Shown: piece after piece, positions 34,301 to 46,863 of the stretch
How the letters are laid out: each line of letters opens with the position of its first letter
Numbering within the stretch: position 1 is the first letter of the stretch
Source: Bugula neritina
Lineage: Eukaryota; Bryozoa; Gymnolaemata; Cheilostomatida; Bugulidae
Reading direction: 5' to 3'
NCBI GenBank assembly: GCA_964035545.1
Contig: OZ037767.1
Location: 16,605,581 to 16,669,580, forward strand
Length of the DNA stretch: 64,000 bases
Translations under genes and position numbers: made by a program
Notes under the pieces: generated by a model
Database searches by the model: none
What the model was told of the DNA's origin: nothing
Seen by the model: the letters and a program-made list of their open reading frames with translations, nothing else

Positions 34301-37044
34301 AAAGGAGAAAGTGGACTTCCTGGTGTTGATGGCAGAATTGGTAGTAAAGGAGAACCTGGTAATAATGGTGAAGTTGGGGTGTCTGTAACAAAGGGTGAAA
34401 AGGGAATATCTGGAAATCATGGAGAAAAAGGAGCTCCTGGTAGAAACGGAGCCGATGGAGAAAAAGGAGTTCAGGGTTTGAAAGGTGATAAAGGTTTGCC
34501 TGGAAAGAATGGACTGCCTGGTGTAGATGGCATAGCTGGTGAAAAAGGAGAACCTGGTAGTTTTGGCTCAGCCGGCACACCAGGACCAAAAGGCGATAAA
34601 GGAATGTCTGGAGAAAATGGAAGAAATGGAGCACCTGGTAACACTGGTGCTAAAGGAGATCCAGGTGAACCTGGAGCTCAGGGAGACAAGGGAATGATTG
34701 GTCAAAAGGGATCAAAAGGACTACAAGGACAGACTGGAGTAAGAGGAGTGGCTGGTTTGAAGGGAGATTCTGGTAGAACTGGTATTCCAGGAGTCAAAGG
34801 TGAAAAAGGTGAATATTGTATTACACAGTATATATATTATATTGTTTAATATGTCGTATTACATATAGTAGAATATATTACTATCATCAGCTTGGCATGT
34901 GAGTTTACATTCAAACTGTTCCTTAAATTCCAACTAATTGAAATCGCTAATCTTCAAGTGTAAAAATCAAGTCCTTGCTTAGTATACGTTTGATTAGAGA
35001 ATTAGGGGTTTTTTTAGTACTTATATGGTATAGAATTTTTGCACTTCTCACAGAATATTCTTAACCACTCATGTTTTTAGGAAAGTATAAATCATTGTTA
35101 GAATGCTTTTCTTGCAGGTGGCAGGGGAATAATAGGTTTGACTGGTGCTAAGGGAGTTCAGGGTGTCAGTGGAAGAAAAGGAGATAGAGGACCACCAGGT
35201 GCTACAGGAGCTTCTGGAAGTGTTGGCAGACCAGGTTTGAAAGGAACAGCTGGAATTAATGGCATAACTGGTGCAAAAGGTGCAAAAGGTGCTTCTGGTA
35301 GACCCGGTGCCAAAGGTGCCACAGGTACTTCCGGTGTTAAAGGTGCAAGGGGAGTTCCTGGACTCAAAGGAGCACCAGGTATAAACATTATGCATGTGGG
35401 TCACCATGAGGTTCCATATTCAAAGTCATATTTTAGTAACAGCCTAATTTGATATTGAAACACTCTTTCCCTCACATGTATTGCAATGTTAGAAATTTTC
35501 ATGCACACTGTTTATTGTAGGAGAGGATTGTCCAGTTGAAGATATTTTAGAAGTGATTTTTGGTGGTAAGTGTTTATCTATAAATTTTGTTCATTAATAA
35601 TTGGTAGTCTTGTTCGGTGAACACACTATGCTGGTTGAAATCAATAGTTTATAAACTGATGGAAACTTAAATTTGATTGGCTAGTAACCTGTAATGACAT
35701 GGAACTTGTAAATGTGAAATGAAGGTATGGTATAGCTGTGTGGAATGATTAGTTATATTGAAGTTGCAATTTTGAAATTGCTGAGTTTAAAAGCCTTTGT
35801 CATGATCATTTTTAAAATTTTGAGCTGTAAGTGTGACTTTATTGGCACTTATAAACAATTGAATATCTTATTACTGTATTGGTTCAGTTTTATACCAATT
35901 ACACTCACAAGATTCACCAGGTTAATCGTTTTTCAGGAAAAGTTTTTAAAGTTGGCAGCACTTATTATAATTACCATAAAACTCCTAAGAAAAATTGGCA
36001 AGATGCCAAAAACTTCTGCACACAGAGAGCAGGTGGAAAACTCGCACAGTTACCAACTTCAAGTACAGAACGCCAAAGTTTGCGGAACAAGCTGGAATCT
36101 GTTGCAGGTGTGTACAAATCATAGAACCACATATACTTTACTAAGTCTAGCAACCTACAGTTGAGTCTCACTACTTTGATTATCTAATAAACACTATAGA
36201 AGCTCAGTTTCTATAATTCAGTATATTACTTTTCAGTACAGAGTGGATGGTACTGTTGATGTAGCATTATATCTCTAACACTCAGATTTTTTATGCAATG
36301 AAATACATACGCATACATACATACATAATATTTTATGATAATGAAGGTAGAAAAGCAATATATACGTAGATCAAAACACAAGTAAAGCAAAGAAAATAAA
36401 TTGAGTATAGCTGAGTTATCTATAGCTAACCTATTTTAAAAGATAAAATGGTTTGGCTTTGCTCTAGGTTAGACATTGCTTCAGTTTAATACCTTTCATA
36501 ATTCTACAGCATTGCGTTTCTATATATATTACTACATATACTGAAAGTTTGTTGTCAATTACAGGCTATAATTATAATCTTTGGGATTATGATCGTGTTT
36601 GGGTTGGAGCAAGTAGAGTTTATGGCACTTTTAAATGGAATGATGGTAGTTCTATCTCTGACTCTCTCTGGTTTTCTGGACAGCCAAATAATTATGGTAA
36701 GGTTTTCTCTGTACATTACTTTGTTTATAACAAATATAGATTAGACAGTCTGAGAACGTAAAGAAAGTTATCTTGCCTTGTTACTGCACCAGATAAACCT
36801 GTCATAATTATATATAAGAAACCATCATAATATAGCATAGAGTACAATCTGCTACAAAAAATCAGTCAACTTTTTCTTGCTGAATCACTGAAGCTCTTAG
36901 TAAACTATTGCCCAATAATAAAAGATGTCCTTTGCTGTTCTAGGAGGCCAACAGAACTGTGCTGAATTGGCGCTCAACCATGGAAAACTCAATGATCGTA
37001 GATGTGATGTTCTTCGGCCATTTCTCTGTCAAATATCTAGTTAG
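31326..37044 (+). CDS. Gene 4: type II membrane collagenous C-type lectin, intact (type A, 725 aa)
   Basis: Exons: 31326-31328 (ATG), 33058-33444, 33529-33675, 33772-34069, 34176-34808, 35118-35378, 35521-35565, 35937-36107, 36565-36696, 36944-37044 (TAG); 2178 bases, open throughout. Residues 1-19 are cytoplasmic, about 20-42 a membrane helix, and about 65-130 a coiled coil rich in Glu, Arg and Lys. Residues 131-279 are a Ser/Thr-rich stalk from two exons. About 279-577 are Gly-X-Y repeats with one imperfect triplet (VTK), and 592-725 the CTLD. The CTLD keeps four cysteines, FKWNDGSS, QPNN and LND, so calcium binding is plausible. Its middle exon is six codons longer than in the sisters, adding YNLWDY near the start, which may alter the binding face. 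The best complete example of the full ten-exon model here. Intron 1 (1.7 kb) carries a TIR element. Membrane topology and receptor role are inferred. Confidence 0.88.
31885..32328. mobile_element. TIR element in intron 1 of gene 4, TA target duplication
   Basis: The ends (TAGGGCCGCACGATGCG at the left, its imperfect complement at the right) are inverted and flanked by TA (31883-31884 and 32329-32330). The same intron in genes 3 and 5 shows the empty site with a single TA. The ends resemble those at 553 and 7286, so this is a related subfamily. No coding capacity. Confidence 0.82.
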
Positions 37045-37259
37045 GAAGTGAGTCTACACATCAACCAATCAGCATCCAGTGACAAGCTTAGAGTAGAGTG
37101 AATTTGTTGTACTCTAGAAATATTTGTTATAGACTACATCATACTGTAATATGATATTATCATACTATATCTTACAGTAATATGATAGGATTATATACTA
37201 TGTTATACTGCACTATGATTCCTATACATATATACCTGACAAATATACAATCTACATTG

Positions 37260-37265
37260 AATAAA
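37260..37265 (+). promoter_or_regulatory. Putative polyadenylation signal of gene 4
   Basis: AATAAA lies 216 bases after the stop, the same spacing as in gene 2. Confidence 0.55.
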
Positions 37266-38197
37266 ATAGACTGTGCTAGTTTATAATATTTCATCTTAAT
37301 GAGGTGCTTTAGCTGCTGTTTTATAAGTATTATTATACATAGTTACAATTATTGAATACAATAACATGTATATCTAGTAAATAACATTTAAAAAATACTT
37401 AACTTGCAGCATTATATAATTATCTGTAAATTGCCAAATCAATGAAAAGTTTATTGAAATAGAAATTAAAGTGTTCTATTTTATCAACTATATAACACTC
37501 TGAAATATATATAAAAAAAACATATAATAATTCTACAAGTTTTTAATAGCATAACAAATTGTATATTTTCATCAATGAGAAAGTGGTACTATATAAGTTC
37601 TATATTGAATATTAATGTCTGGTTTTTGAGTTACTGTTATATAATCACATCTCAACTTATCTGACAGCTGCATATGGTGGGAATGTGAAAGAGAGCACCT
37701 GCTTCCCCTGTCATTCTGATATATTCCCATTTACTACAATGACTCATCATTATATCAGCCAATCATATAAGTTTATTACATAGATTGTTATTAAACTCCC
37801 AAAGTACTCTGTCAATTCGAAATTCCCAAATATATAATACAGTTTAATTATTGTAACACTGAGATTTATATGGGTTGTAATAACTTAATTGAATAACTCA
37901 TCCGCTTTTGAGTTATTAAAATCTATTACAACTTATAGATTAAATTCTATTTACAATATTGCCAGGATTAAAACTAAAACACAATTTTTGTTCAAACACT
38001 TGTTTCCGGACCTTGAATACTCAAAATAAATAGCTTTGAATACGAACGGAATCTGGAATCCTCCATTACTAACAAAACAAAAGCCTCCAATAAAAAGACC
38101 AAAGGCAAGGATAACATTGGAGTTGACTAATCACGATGGAAGTAGAATTTGACTAGTACAGGAAATTAAGACTGTAATTTCCTCTCAAATGGGGAGT

Positions 38198-38593
38198 TGT
38201 CCCAAATTCTACTTTATAAACTGTATATATATCTCTCTTTTGTTATTTAGCTTAGGCTCATAATTAGTATGGCACACAATTCTATGCAGGTATTATTGCG
38301 CAATAGTTGTCTACATTCTAGTCACTTTTTATTGGCTAATGAATAGTGCCTATTCTGCACGAGTCATGCACAGTGTCGAATGTGGTAGTATTTTCTAGAC
38401 TTTACAATTTAGTATAAAAGCAGATGCTTTACTTGTAAAAGTAAGTTCATTTTCATAAGTTCATCTGTGCATATCTTGCTGGAGAAATAAAGCCTACTTA
38501 TATTTATAACTCTATTTACTCTCAACTGGATTGGCAAGCTGTATGCTACTTGTCTATGCACTTTTGACTACCAGACTTTTCGAACTCATCACA
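38198..38593 (+). mobile_element. Possible solo LTR, copy 2
   Basis: Counterpart of 21854-22257 at the same place relative to the next gene. It has the same TATA motif and AATAAA in the same order and similar ends (TGTCCCAAATTC and CTCATCACA). Inherited by duplication rather than inserted twice. Confidence 0.4.
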
Positions 38594-38680
38594 CTGCTAC
38601 CAACAGTTTTGTGACAATAACTAATGTTTACAGAAACTAAATCTAAATATATAAAGTTCCCAGCAAACTTAGCCATGTTA

Positions 38681-38698
38681 TCTACACATCTGTGTAGA
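38681..38698. promoter_or_regulatory. Inverted repeat in the type A promoter block (gene 5)
   Basis: The same perfect palindrome as upstream of gene 3 (arms TCTACACA and TGTGTAGA), about 500 bases before the ATG. Confidence 0.35.
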
Positions 38699-39127
38699 TC
38701 TGTAATTCCAATACTCAAAGGTTATCAATATATTATTTTCTCTGATGAGTTCCTTTTCAAAATTATAGAATGTCACATTAACTGGGAGTGTATTTCAAAT
38801 TATAGAACGAGTGAACTTTGGTTTGAGTAAACCTTTAAAACAATTTTACACGACTTTTACAAAAATAAAAGAGTGGATTAAGTTTTAGAGACTAATAATT
38901 GGGGGTTGCATTATATAATTATTATAATCTATCATATCAATTATAAAACATATTATTCTAAAACTCGCAAAAGTTTTACTATTATTTTCCTTCAACAAAG
39001 TGCATTGTTTGCATTATGATACATCGACATACTTTTTAGAACAAAATAAAATTATTATCTCCCCCCCCCCCCCCCCCCGTTCTATCCATGTGTTTATATT
39101 ATATGATGTTGTATTGCTTCAGTTCAA

Positions 39128-39201
39128 CATATAAAACAGAAGACTCACTTACATCTATAACAGTTTCTCTCACTTTCATCAGAGTGTACAACTTGAGTAT
39201 G
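39128..39201 (+). promoter_or_regulatory. Promoter and first exon of gene 5 (type A)
   Basis: A TATA-like motif (catataaaac) lies about 65 bases before ATG 39199-39201, which abuts GTAAGT. Confidence 0.5.
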
Positions 39202-42200
39202 GTAAGTTCCCTGTATATTCTAGTGTATTCCAACTATATTTTATTTATATACTATTTATTTTCATTAATGCAAACAAATATAACAATTTATTTCAAATCT
39301 ATCAAATAGGGAACTTTTTTACAAAACATAGCAATAATAATTTAACAAATTTGTATCAATGCTAAAAAATTGTTAATTCATAAAAACTTTATGAAATATG
39401 AATTAAATTTTTGTAATAATTTTTAAGTTACAACTTTTGTTCATCAAATTCAACATCTTACAGAACTTCATATTATAGTTTATAAAGATTAAATGTTTTA
39501 CACCATTGGTTTGACTTTTTAATATTTTAGAATACAGCAATTACCATAATAAAGGCGTTTAAAAAACCCAAAACTAAAAACAGAAAATTGATTATTGATT
39601 ATTATGTGAAAAAGCAAGTAAAATACTGAACAATAATTTTATACGAAATATAGTAGTGACTAAATAATATAGTAAAGAGCAACCGTAATTATAGTTTTGC
39701 ATTTTGAATTACTGATGAAAATGCAGCATAAATATAATTATTTGCAGTTACGTTTTTCTAAAGTGTATAATAGAATAACAATTTGACAAAGATGAAATTT
39801 ATTAAACAAATGTTGCTTACACTGATGTTATGAGAACTAATTAAAATCATTTCTTTTTTGTGAAAATTTTAATTTATGTTTATAAGAATTTCAACACCAT
39901 TATGCAGGTAAATGATTGCAAATCTCATCATTTATTTCTTTGCTGCATTCATGTTCTCGAACAGTAAATTAGATCAATATATTAGCTACTTGTTGGCCAT
40001 AATATCTTACATACTATATCCTAAACCCTTAGGCTATGCATATCATTATAATCATTTCAATAAATTCTGGCATTTAAAATGAATTTCTGTCAAATCTAAA
40101 TAGTCAACACAACTTTTTTATAATATTAAATGGAACTGTTTGTTCAATAAGAAACAACCTCTATATAAAGATCATTGAAATAATATTACATATCTTGTTT
40201 GGGGTTAAATTTAGATGTCTACATAGTTAATAAATTGTTTATGTTGTTATGTTAAGAATAGACAGATTGCAATTATATTAAAATTATATACCATAAACTT
40301 TTTAGAACTTTATAATTTTCTTTATAATGTATTGTGTAACCGTAGACAACCACAATATTTCAAATAAAATTATCATAGCATTAGTACAAGTATTAATGTA
40401 ATTAGCTTAAGGTATTAGAGTATATTATGTATAATTACAGCAATTCATTTTATATTTCATACAAACTTGGTTGAAGGAAGAAGAAAAGAAGAGTTCAAGG
40501 ACATCAGAGACACACAGAGATGTTCACAGAATATCTTTGGTGTTCTGTATTATAAATCTTCTCTTGTGGTTTTGCTTACTACTCTACGGTGTATTTGAAG
40601 TGTCAAACTTGTACAGAAAAGTTGATAGTCTCACAGCTGCTACTAGAGAGAAACCATCTGCTGCGATCTTGACCCAAACTAAACAGGAAGTAGAAGAGAA
40701 ACTCATAGTGAGGCTCACAGATGAGATCAGAAGTGTAAGAAGAGAGAGTAAAAGAGAAAGAAAGAGTATAGAAGAAGAAAACAAAGAGTTGAAGGAAAAG
40801 TTGCTCTCACTAGAAACACAATATGATAACTTCAAGAGATTCTGGAAGGAGATGGTAGAGAAAGTAGGTAGTTATTAGTTTACTTATTCACATGAAACAA
40901 ACGTAGTCCCAGTTCTTGGTATATAATAGAATAATTTTACTGTAGGTTGTCTCCCATGAGAATAAAAGTGAAGTGAGAGTAGAGGGACCAGAAGTAACTA
41001 CAAGTTCTGTGTTTGTTATGACTAACACCTCGACTGGGAGTGAAAGTACTGACTCAGGGAGTGGCGAATCTCCATTTCTGATTGGTGGAGAGGTGGGATA
41101 TAGTATATTGTGTAATGCAGTAATGATAAATATATATTTTACTCACCACGAACTGCCATCACAGAGTAATCTATTCCATTGCTTGCAGGTGCTATTTTAT
41201 GGGAATAGAGAAAGCAATGAGTGGATAACTCCAGACAATATTTCTGACTCAACTACATCTGAACAAGCTAGTACAGCAGAGCTGGGTAGTGGTGAAACTG
41301 AGCTGCATTTAACCAATGAGAGTGTTCGATACACATACACACAAAGTTCAGCCAATAAAACCAAGTCTAAGACAGTGGAAGGAGACCCAACAGTTCTACT
41401 TCACACTTCATTCAAGAAGATGACGAGTTTTTTGGGCTATGATGACACAGAGCTGCCTTTACCTGAGCAGATTGTTGAACTTCTAGGTGAATTATATATA
41501 ATATGAAATCAGTATGTTCTTGTTATTTTACTCGCATCATTCATTATTTTATTCGATCTGTTTTATAGCTTGCAGACAAGGACCAAAAGGTGAAAAAGGA
41601 GTTACTGGAAAAGATGGAAATCCTGGTTTTAACGGTTTCACAGGAGAGAAAGGAGAAGCTGGCATTATTGGAGAAAAAGAATGTCAGGAGAAAAAGGAGA
41701 AAGTGGACTCCCTGGTGTTGATGGCAGAATTGGTAGTAAAGGAGAACCTGGTAATAATGGAGAAGTTGGTGTGCCTGGAGCAAAGGGTGAAAAGGGAATC
41801 TCTGGAAATCATGGAGAAAAAGGAGCTCCTGGTAGAAACGGAGCCGATGGAGAAAAAAGAGTTCAGGGTTTGAAAGGTGATAAAGGTTTGCCTGGAAGGA
41901 ATGGCCTGCCTGGTGTAGATGGCATAGCTGGTGATAAAGGAGAACCTGGTATTACTGGCTCAGCAGGCATACCAGGATCAAAGGGTGATAGAGGGATGCC
42001 CGGAGAAAATGGAAGAAATGGAGCACCTGGTAACACTGGTGCTAAAGGAGAGCCATGCAGGTCAACCTGGAGCCCAGGGAAACAAGGGAACGATTGGTCA
42101 GAAGGGATCAAAAGGAATACAAGGACAGACTGGAGTAAGAGGAGTGACTGGCTTAAAGGGAGATTCTGGTAGAGCTGGTAGTCCTGGAGTCAACGGTGAA

Positions 42201-44432
42201 AAAGGTGATGAGTAATGCACATTCAATACCCATCAATCTAACTTTAGTTTCATCAAGTTACTTTTACATAGCAGATTACATAACACAAATATTATACTAA
42301 AAAGCGTATTATATTACATAGTATATATTATATTGCTTAATATACTGTATTGCAGATAGTAAAATATATTACTATCAGTTTGGCATATGGTTTTACATAT
42401 TTTAAACTATTTCTAAAGCCCTAACTAATTGAAATTGCAATTCTTTCAAGAATAAAAATCAAATTCTAGCTTAGTATACATTTTTAATGCTAATCTGTAA
42501 CAGAATATTCTTAACTATAGGTACTCATGTTTTTAGGCAAGTAATCGTTGTTAGAATGGTTTTCTTCCAGGTGACAGAGGAATAAGGGGTCTAACTGGTG
42601 TTAAAGGAGCTCAGGGTGCTACTGGAAGAAAGGGAGATGGAGGACTAACAGGTGTAAAAGGTGCGCCTGGAAGTGTTGGAAGACCAGGTTTGAGAGGAAC
42701 ACCTGGAATTAATGGCATACCTGGTGCTAAAGGTGCTAAAGGTGCTTGTGGAAGTGTTGGTAGACTCGGTGCTAAAGGTGCTACAGGTACTCCTGGTGTT
42801 AAAGGTGCAAGGGGAGTTCCTGGAATCAAAGGAGCACCAGGTATAAACATTACTCATGTGGGTCGCCATGAGATTCTATATTCAAAGTAATATTTTAGTA
42901 ACAGGCTAATGTAATATTGAAACACTCTTTCCTCATATGTATTGCAACGTTGGAAATTTTCACACACACACACACACACACTTATTTATCTATAAGTCTT
43001 GTTCCTTAATAGTTGATAGTATTTTTCCCTAATAGTTGATAGTCTTGTTCCCTAATAGTTGATAGTCTTGTTTCCTAATAGTTGGCAGTCTTGTTCTCTA
43101 ATAGTTGATATAGTATTGTTCTTTACTAGCTGGCAAAAAAATGGCCTGCAGCGCTTTAGTTCCCTAATGGTTTATCTAATGTTTTAAAACTACAATTACT
43201 TTAATAAATGATCAGTAGGTAGTTTGGAAAATATATGATGCAAATTTGAAAAAGTTGAAGTAACTAAACTTCACTCAATTGGCAATAGTAAAGTTGAAGT
43301 ATATAATTATTGTGTTTTTTCAATCTTATACTAATTGCTCATATCTCCCAGGATTCACCAATTTATTCAATAGGGGAAGTCTTTCAGATCGGCACGACTT
43401 ATTATAGTTACCATGAATCTCCTTGGAAAACTTGGCAAGATGCCAAAAACTTCTGCACACAGAGAGCAGGTGGAAAACTTGCACAGTTACCTACTTCAAG
43501 TACAGAACGTCAAAGTTTGTCTAACAAGCTGAGAGTTTTTTCAGGTTTGTTTACAAATCACAGAATTATAGACTTTACTACGTCTAACAACATACAGTTA
43601 AGTCTCACTACTTTGACTATCTGATGGACACTCGAATATCAGTTTCTATCAGCAAGTATTTTGCTTTTTAGTACAGAATAGGTGGTACTGTTGATGTAGC
43701 TTATTTCTGGAGCATTCGAATTTTCTAATACAATTATTTAAGTTATTATAATATACATATATTTTATCAATAATGAAGGTGTAAAAGCAACACACGCAAA
43801 GCATCTGTTGACAGCTTAAGTTGAGTGTTAACATTATTGGATATATAGCTGATTTATCTATAATTCCTATTGAAAATAGAAAACAAATCTGGCTTTGTCT
43901 TAGGTTAGAAGTCAATTCAATAACTGTCTTTCATAATTCAACAACTTGCATTACTATACTGAAAGTTTGTTGTCAATTGCAGACTATTATTTTTTTGTTT
44001 GGATCGGAGCAAGTAGAGCTTCTGGCACTTTTAAATGGAATGATGGTAGTTCTATCCCTGACTCTCTCTGGGATTTTGATCAACCAGATAATTATGGTAA
44101 GGTTTTTTCTGTAGCCTACATTTCTTTGTTTACAACAAACATAGATTAGAAGGAAGATTTCTTATCATGCTAATATATCAGATGAACTTGCTATATAATG
44201 TATATGCTCACATTAGAAATCATCACAATAGCATAGAGTACAGTTTTGCTATGAGAAATCAGTCCACTCTTTAATGCTGAATCACTGATGCTTTTAGTAA
44301 ACTATTTCCCAAAAATAACTTATGTTCTTTGTTGTTCTAGGAGACTGTGTTGATTTGGGGTTATCTTCTGGAAAACTCTATAATTATGGATGTAGTAATA
44401 CGCAGTCCTTTCTCTGTCAAATTTCAAGCTAG
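39199..44432 (+). pseudogene. Gene 5: membrane collagen / C-type lectin gene with paired frameshifts and no linker exon
   Basis: Exons: 39199-39201 (ATG), 40477-40863, 40946-41092, 41189-41486, 41569-42204, 42571-42840, 43374-43544, 43983-44096, 44341-44432 (TAG). Exon 2 is whole (tail, membrane helix, coiled coil). Collagen exon 1 loses one base near 41675 and gains four (TGCA) near 42056. The net change is +3, so both ends are in frame, but the stretch between meets a stop at 41871-41873. The 45-base linker exon is gone; a (CA)n run at about 42961-42981 stands in its place. Because that exon is flanked by phase-1 introns, its loss keeps the frame. The CTLD has DQPDNY (QPD motif), but the calcium-site segment reads LYN rather than LND. 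A sequencing error at the first indel could hide a working gene, so the pseudogene call is moderate. Confidence 0.7.
42961..42981. repeat. (CA)n microsatellite at the lost linker exon of gene 5
   Basis: A short run of CA starts where the other copies have the polypyrimidine tract of the linker exon and ends where they have sequence after its donor (TATTTATCTATAAG). The deletion and repeat growth are therefore at the same spot. Confidence 0.8.
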
Positions 44433-46790
44433 TCCACACAGCAACCAATCAGAGTCTAGCTACTCTCTATATCAGAGACACCAGAGTGATTGTTGTACTC
44501 TAAAAGAATATTTGTTATGGTCTAGATAATACTGTAATATGATGTTATTATATTATCACACTGTACTAAGATTCCTATACTTATACTTATACTTATATAC
44601 ACTTACTGAAGCAGACTGTGTTAGTTTATATTTTATATTTTTATAATCATTAACTATCATTAAATTTGAATGTCTAGAAAACGTTAAGTTTGTTTCGGAA
44701 CATGCAAGTTTCAAAATAAATTAAAACAGCTTAATTTATTAAAATGGAAACTATAAGGCCTTATTTTATCAACTGTCTATAGCGCTTTGAAATAATTAAC
44801 ACAACATAATAATGCTACAATTTTTCAATAGCATAACAAATTGTATTATCATCATCATCAATTAGAAAGTGGTACTATATAAGTTCTATATTAAGTACTA
44901 ATGTCTGGTTTTTGAGTTACTGTTATATAATCACATCTCAACTTATCTGACACCTGCATATGGTGGGAATGTGAAAAAGGGCACCTGCTTTCCCTGTCAT
45001 TCTGATATATTCCCATTTACTACAATGACTCATCATTATATCAGCCAATCATATAAGTTTATCATATATTGTTATTAAATTCCCTTAAAGTACTCTGTCA
45101 GTTTGAGATTCCCAAGTATATTATTATACAGTGCAATGATTATAACACTAAAATATATGGGTTGTTGTAACCTAATTTAACTATTCTTACCTGCTTTTGT
45201 ATAATTAAAACTCTATCAAAAACCATAAATTATATTCTATATAAAATATTGTCAACATAGCAAATAAAGCACTTTTTCAAACTTTGAATGATCAAAATGA
45301 AGAACTTTGTATGCAAACGATTAGAAACACAGAACACTGATTTACTGGTCAGTTCAGTTGTTTGTGCAGAAATATCAAACTTTTGTACAAAAGTATGAAT
45401 TATATGTTGTTGTCTCATCGTCATTTACTGTTTCCTGATGCAACTCTAGGTTATATTTATAAATCATGAAAGGAATTGGATAGCAGAAGGGGTATTTTAG
45501 AAAGTGCTAAGGGGTGGTAGAGATTAGGAGTGATAGGGGGTAGCAGAGGATATGGAGGGGATGCTAGGGGATAGAATGAGGTGGTAGAGGGAGGGAGGAT
45601 GTGGTAGAGAGATAAGTGGCTACTTTAATATATAAATATATGCAGAAATAATAATAATGTTTACACAAACTAGACCCGGCCTATCCTTATAAGTCATGAT
45701 CTGAATAAATACAGTATACAGTATATAACTGGAGGTGCTAAGGGGGTGGTGAGAGTGCTTGAGGGTGAAAGGGAATTGAGTGGCTATTACCAAGATATAA
45801 ATATGCAGAAATGTAACAAATTGAGACACCAACTAATTCTTACCCTTAACCATTATTCAAATAAACGCAGTACTAACTTGTTTGTAATTGCTGCAGGTTT
45901 TGAGGGAATGTTAGGGAATCAGAACAATTATTCAAATTATTTTCTAATTTAGTGGAAAATTACTGGGGAAAAAAACATTTCCATTTCAGGTAGTAAGATC
46001 AGAAGAATGCTACATTACAAATGATTATATTACCGTATTAGTATTGTCTATAGCTGTATATATGTAATTGTTTCAAATAATTATAATAATACTATATAGT
46101 CTGTTAGTTCTATCGTATTGAGTTTAATTTAAATATTCAGTTAAAGTTGTATTGCTTGTATGAGAAATGTTATATTTCTATTTATATACATAATAAGATA
46201 GGCAGTATATATATATATATATATTTATATAATAACTTCCATAGATATGAAACATGTTAAATATATTTTATTAAAAATTAATTAAATTATGTAAAAAATA
46301 ACTGACACTTTTTTATAAAGTTCCCAGCAAACTTAGCTATGTTATCTACATATATGTGTAGATCTGTAATTCCAATACTCAAAGGTTATCAATATATTAT
46401 TTTCTCTCATGAATTCCTTTTCAAAATAACAGAGTGTCACATTAACTGGGATTGTATTTAAATTATATAGAAAGAGTAAACTTTGATTTGAGTATAATAT
46501 TTAAATTAATTTAACAGGACTTTTACTTAAATAAGCAAGTGGATTGAGTTTTACAGACTGGTGGGGTTTGCAATAATATAATTACATAATTATTTAATCT
46601 ATTGTCAATCATATCCTTCTAAAGCTCCATAGAACTGTATTTTTATTTTTATTACTATGTTCCTTCAAAAAATCACAGGGTGTTTGCATTATAATACATC
46701 GACATAATTCTTAGAACAAAATATTATTATCTCCCCCTCCCCGTTCTATCCATGTGTTTATATTATATAGTGTTGTAATGTTTTAGTCCA
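44433..46790. other. Spacer between genes 5 and 6
   Basis: It holds the conserved 3' spacer block (44870-45090), purine-rich GGGGTAG-like sequence (45480-45780) and the type A promoter-proximal block from about 46318. It resembles the spacers upstream of genes 1 and 4. No gene is seen. Confidence 0.6.
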
Positions 46791-46863
46791 ACATATAAAC
46801 CAGAAGAATCAGTTACATTTAACAGTTACTCTCACTTTCATCAGAGTGTACACCTTGAGTATG
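46791..46863 (+). promoter_or_regulatory. Promoter and first exon of gene 6 (type A)
   Basis: A TATA-like motif (acatataaac) lies about 65 bases before ATG 46861-46863, which abuts GTAAGT. Confidence 0.5.

Larger units (their letters stand above)
37045..39125. other. 3' UTR of gene 4 and spacer upstream of gene 5
   Basis: Putative 3' UTR to AATAAA (37260-37265), then the conserved spacer block (37575-37790) in uninterrupted form. An LTR-like block lies at 38198-38593 and the type A promoter-proximal block from about 38655. A run of 18 C lies at 39061-39078. No gene is seen. Confidence 0.6.
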
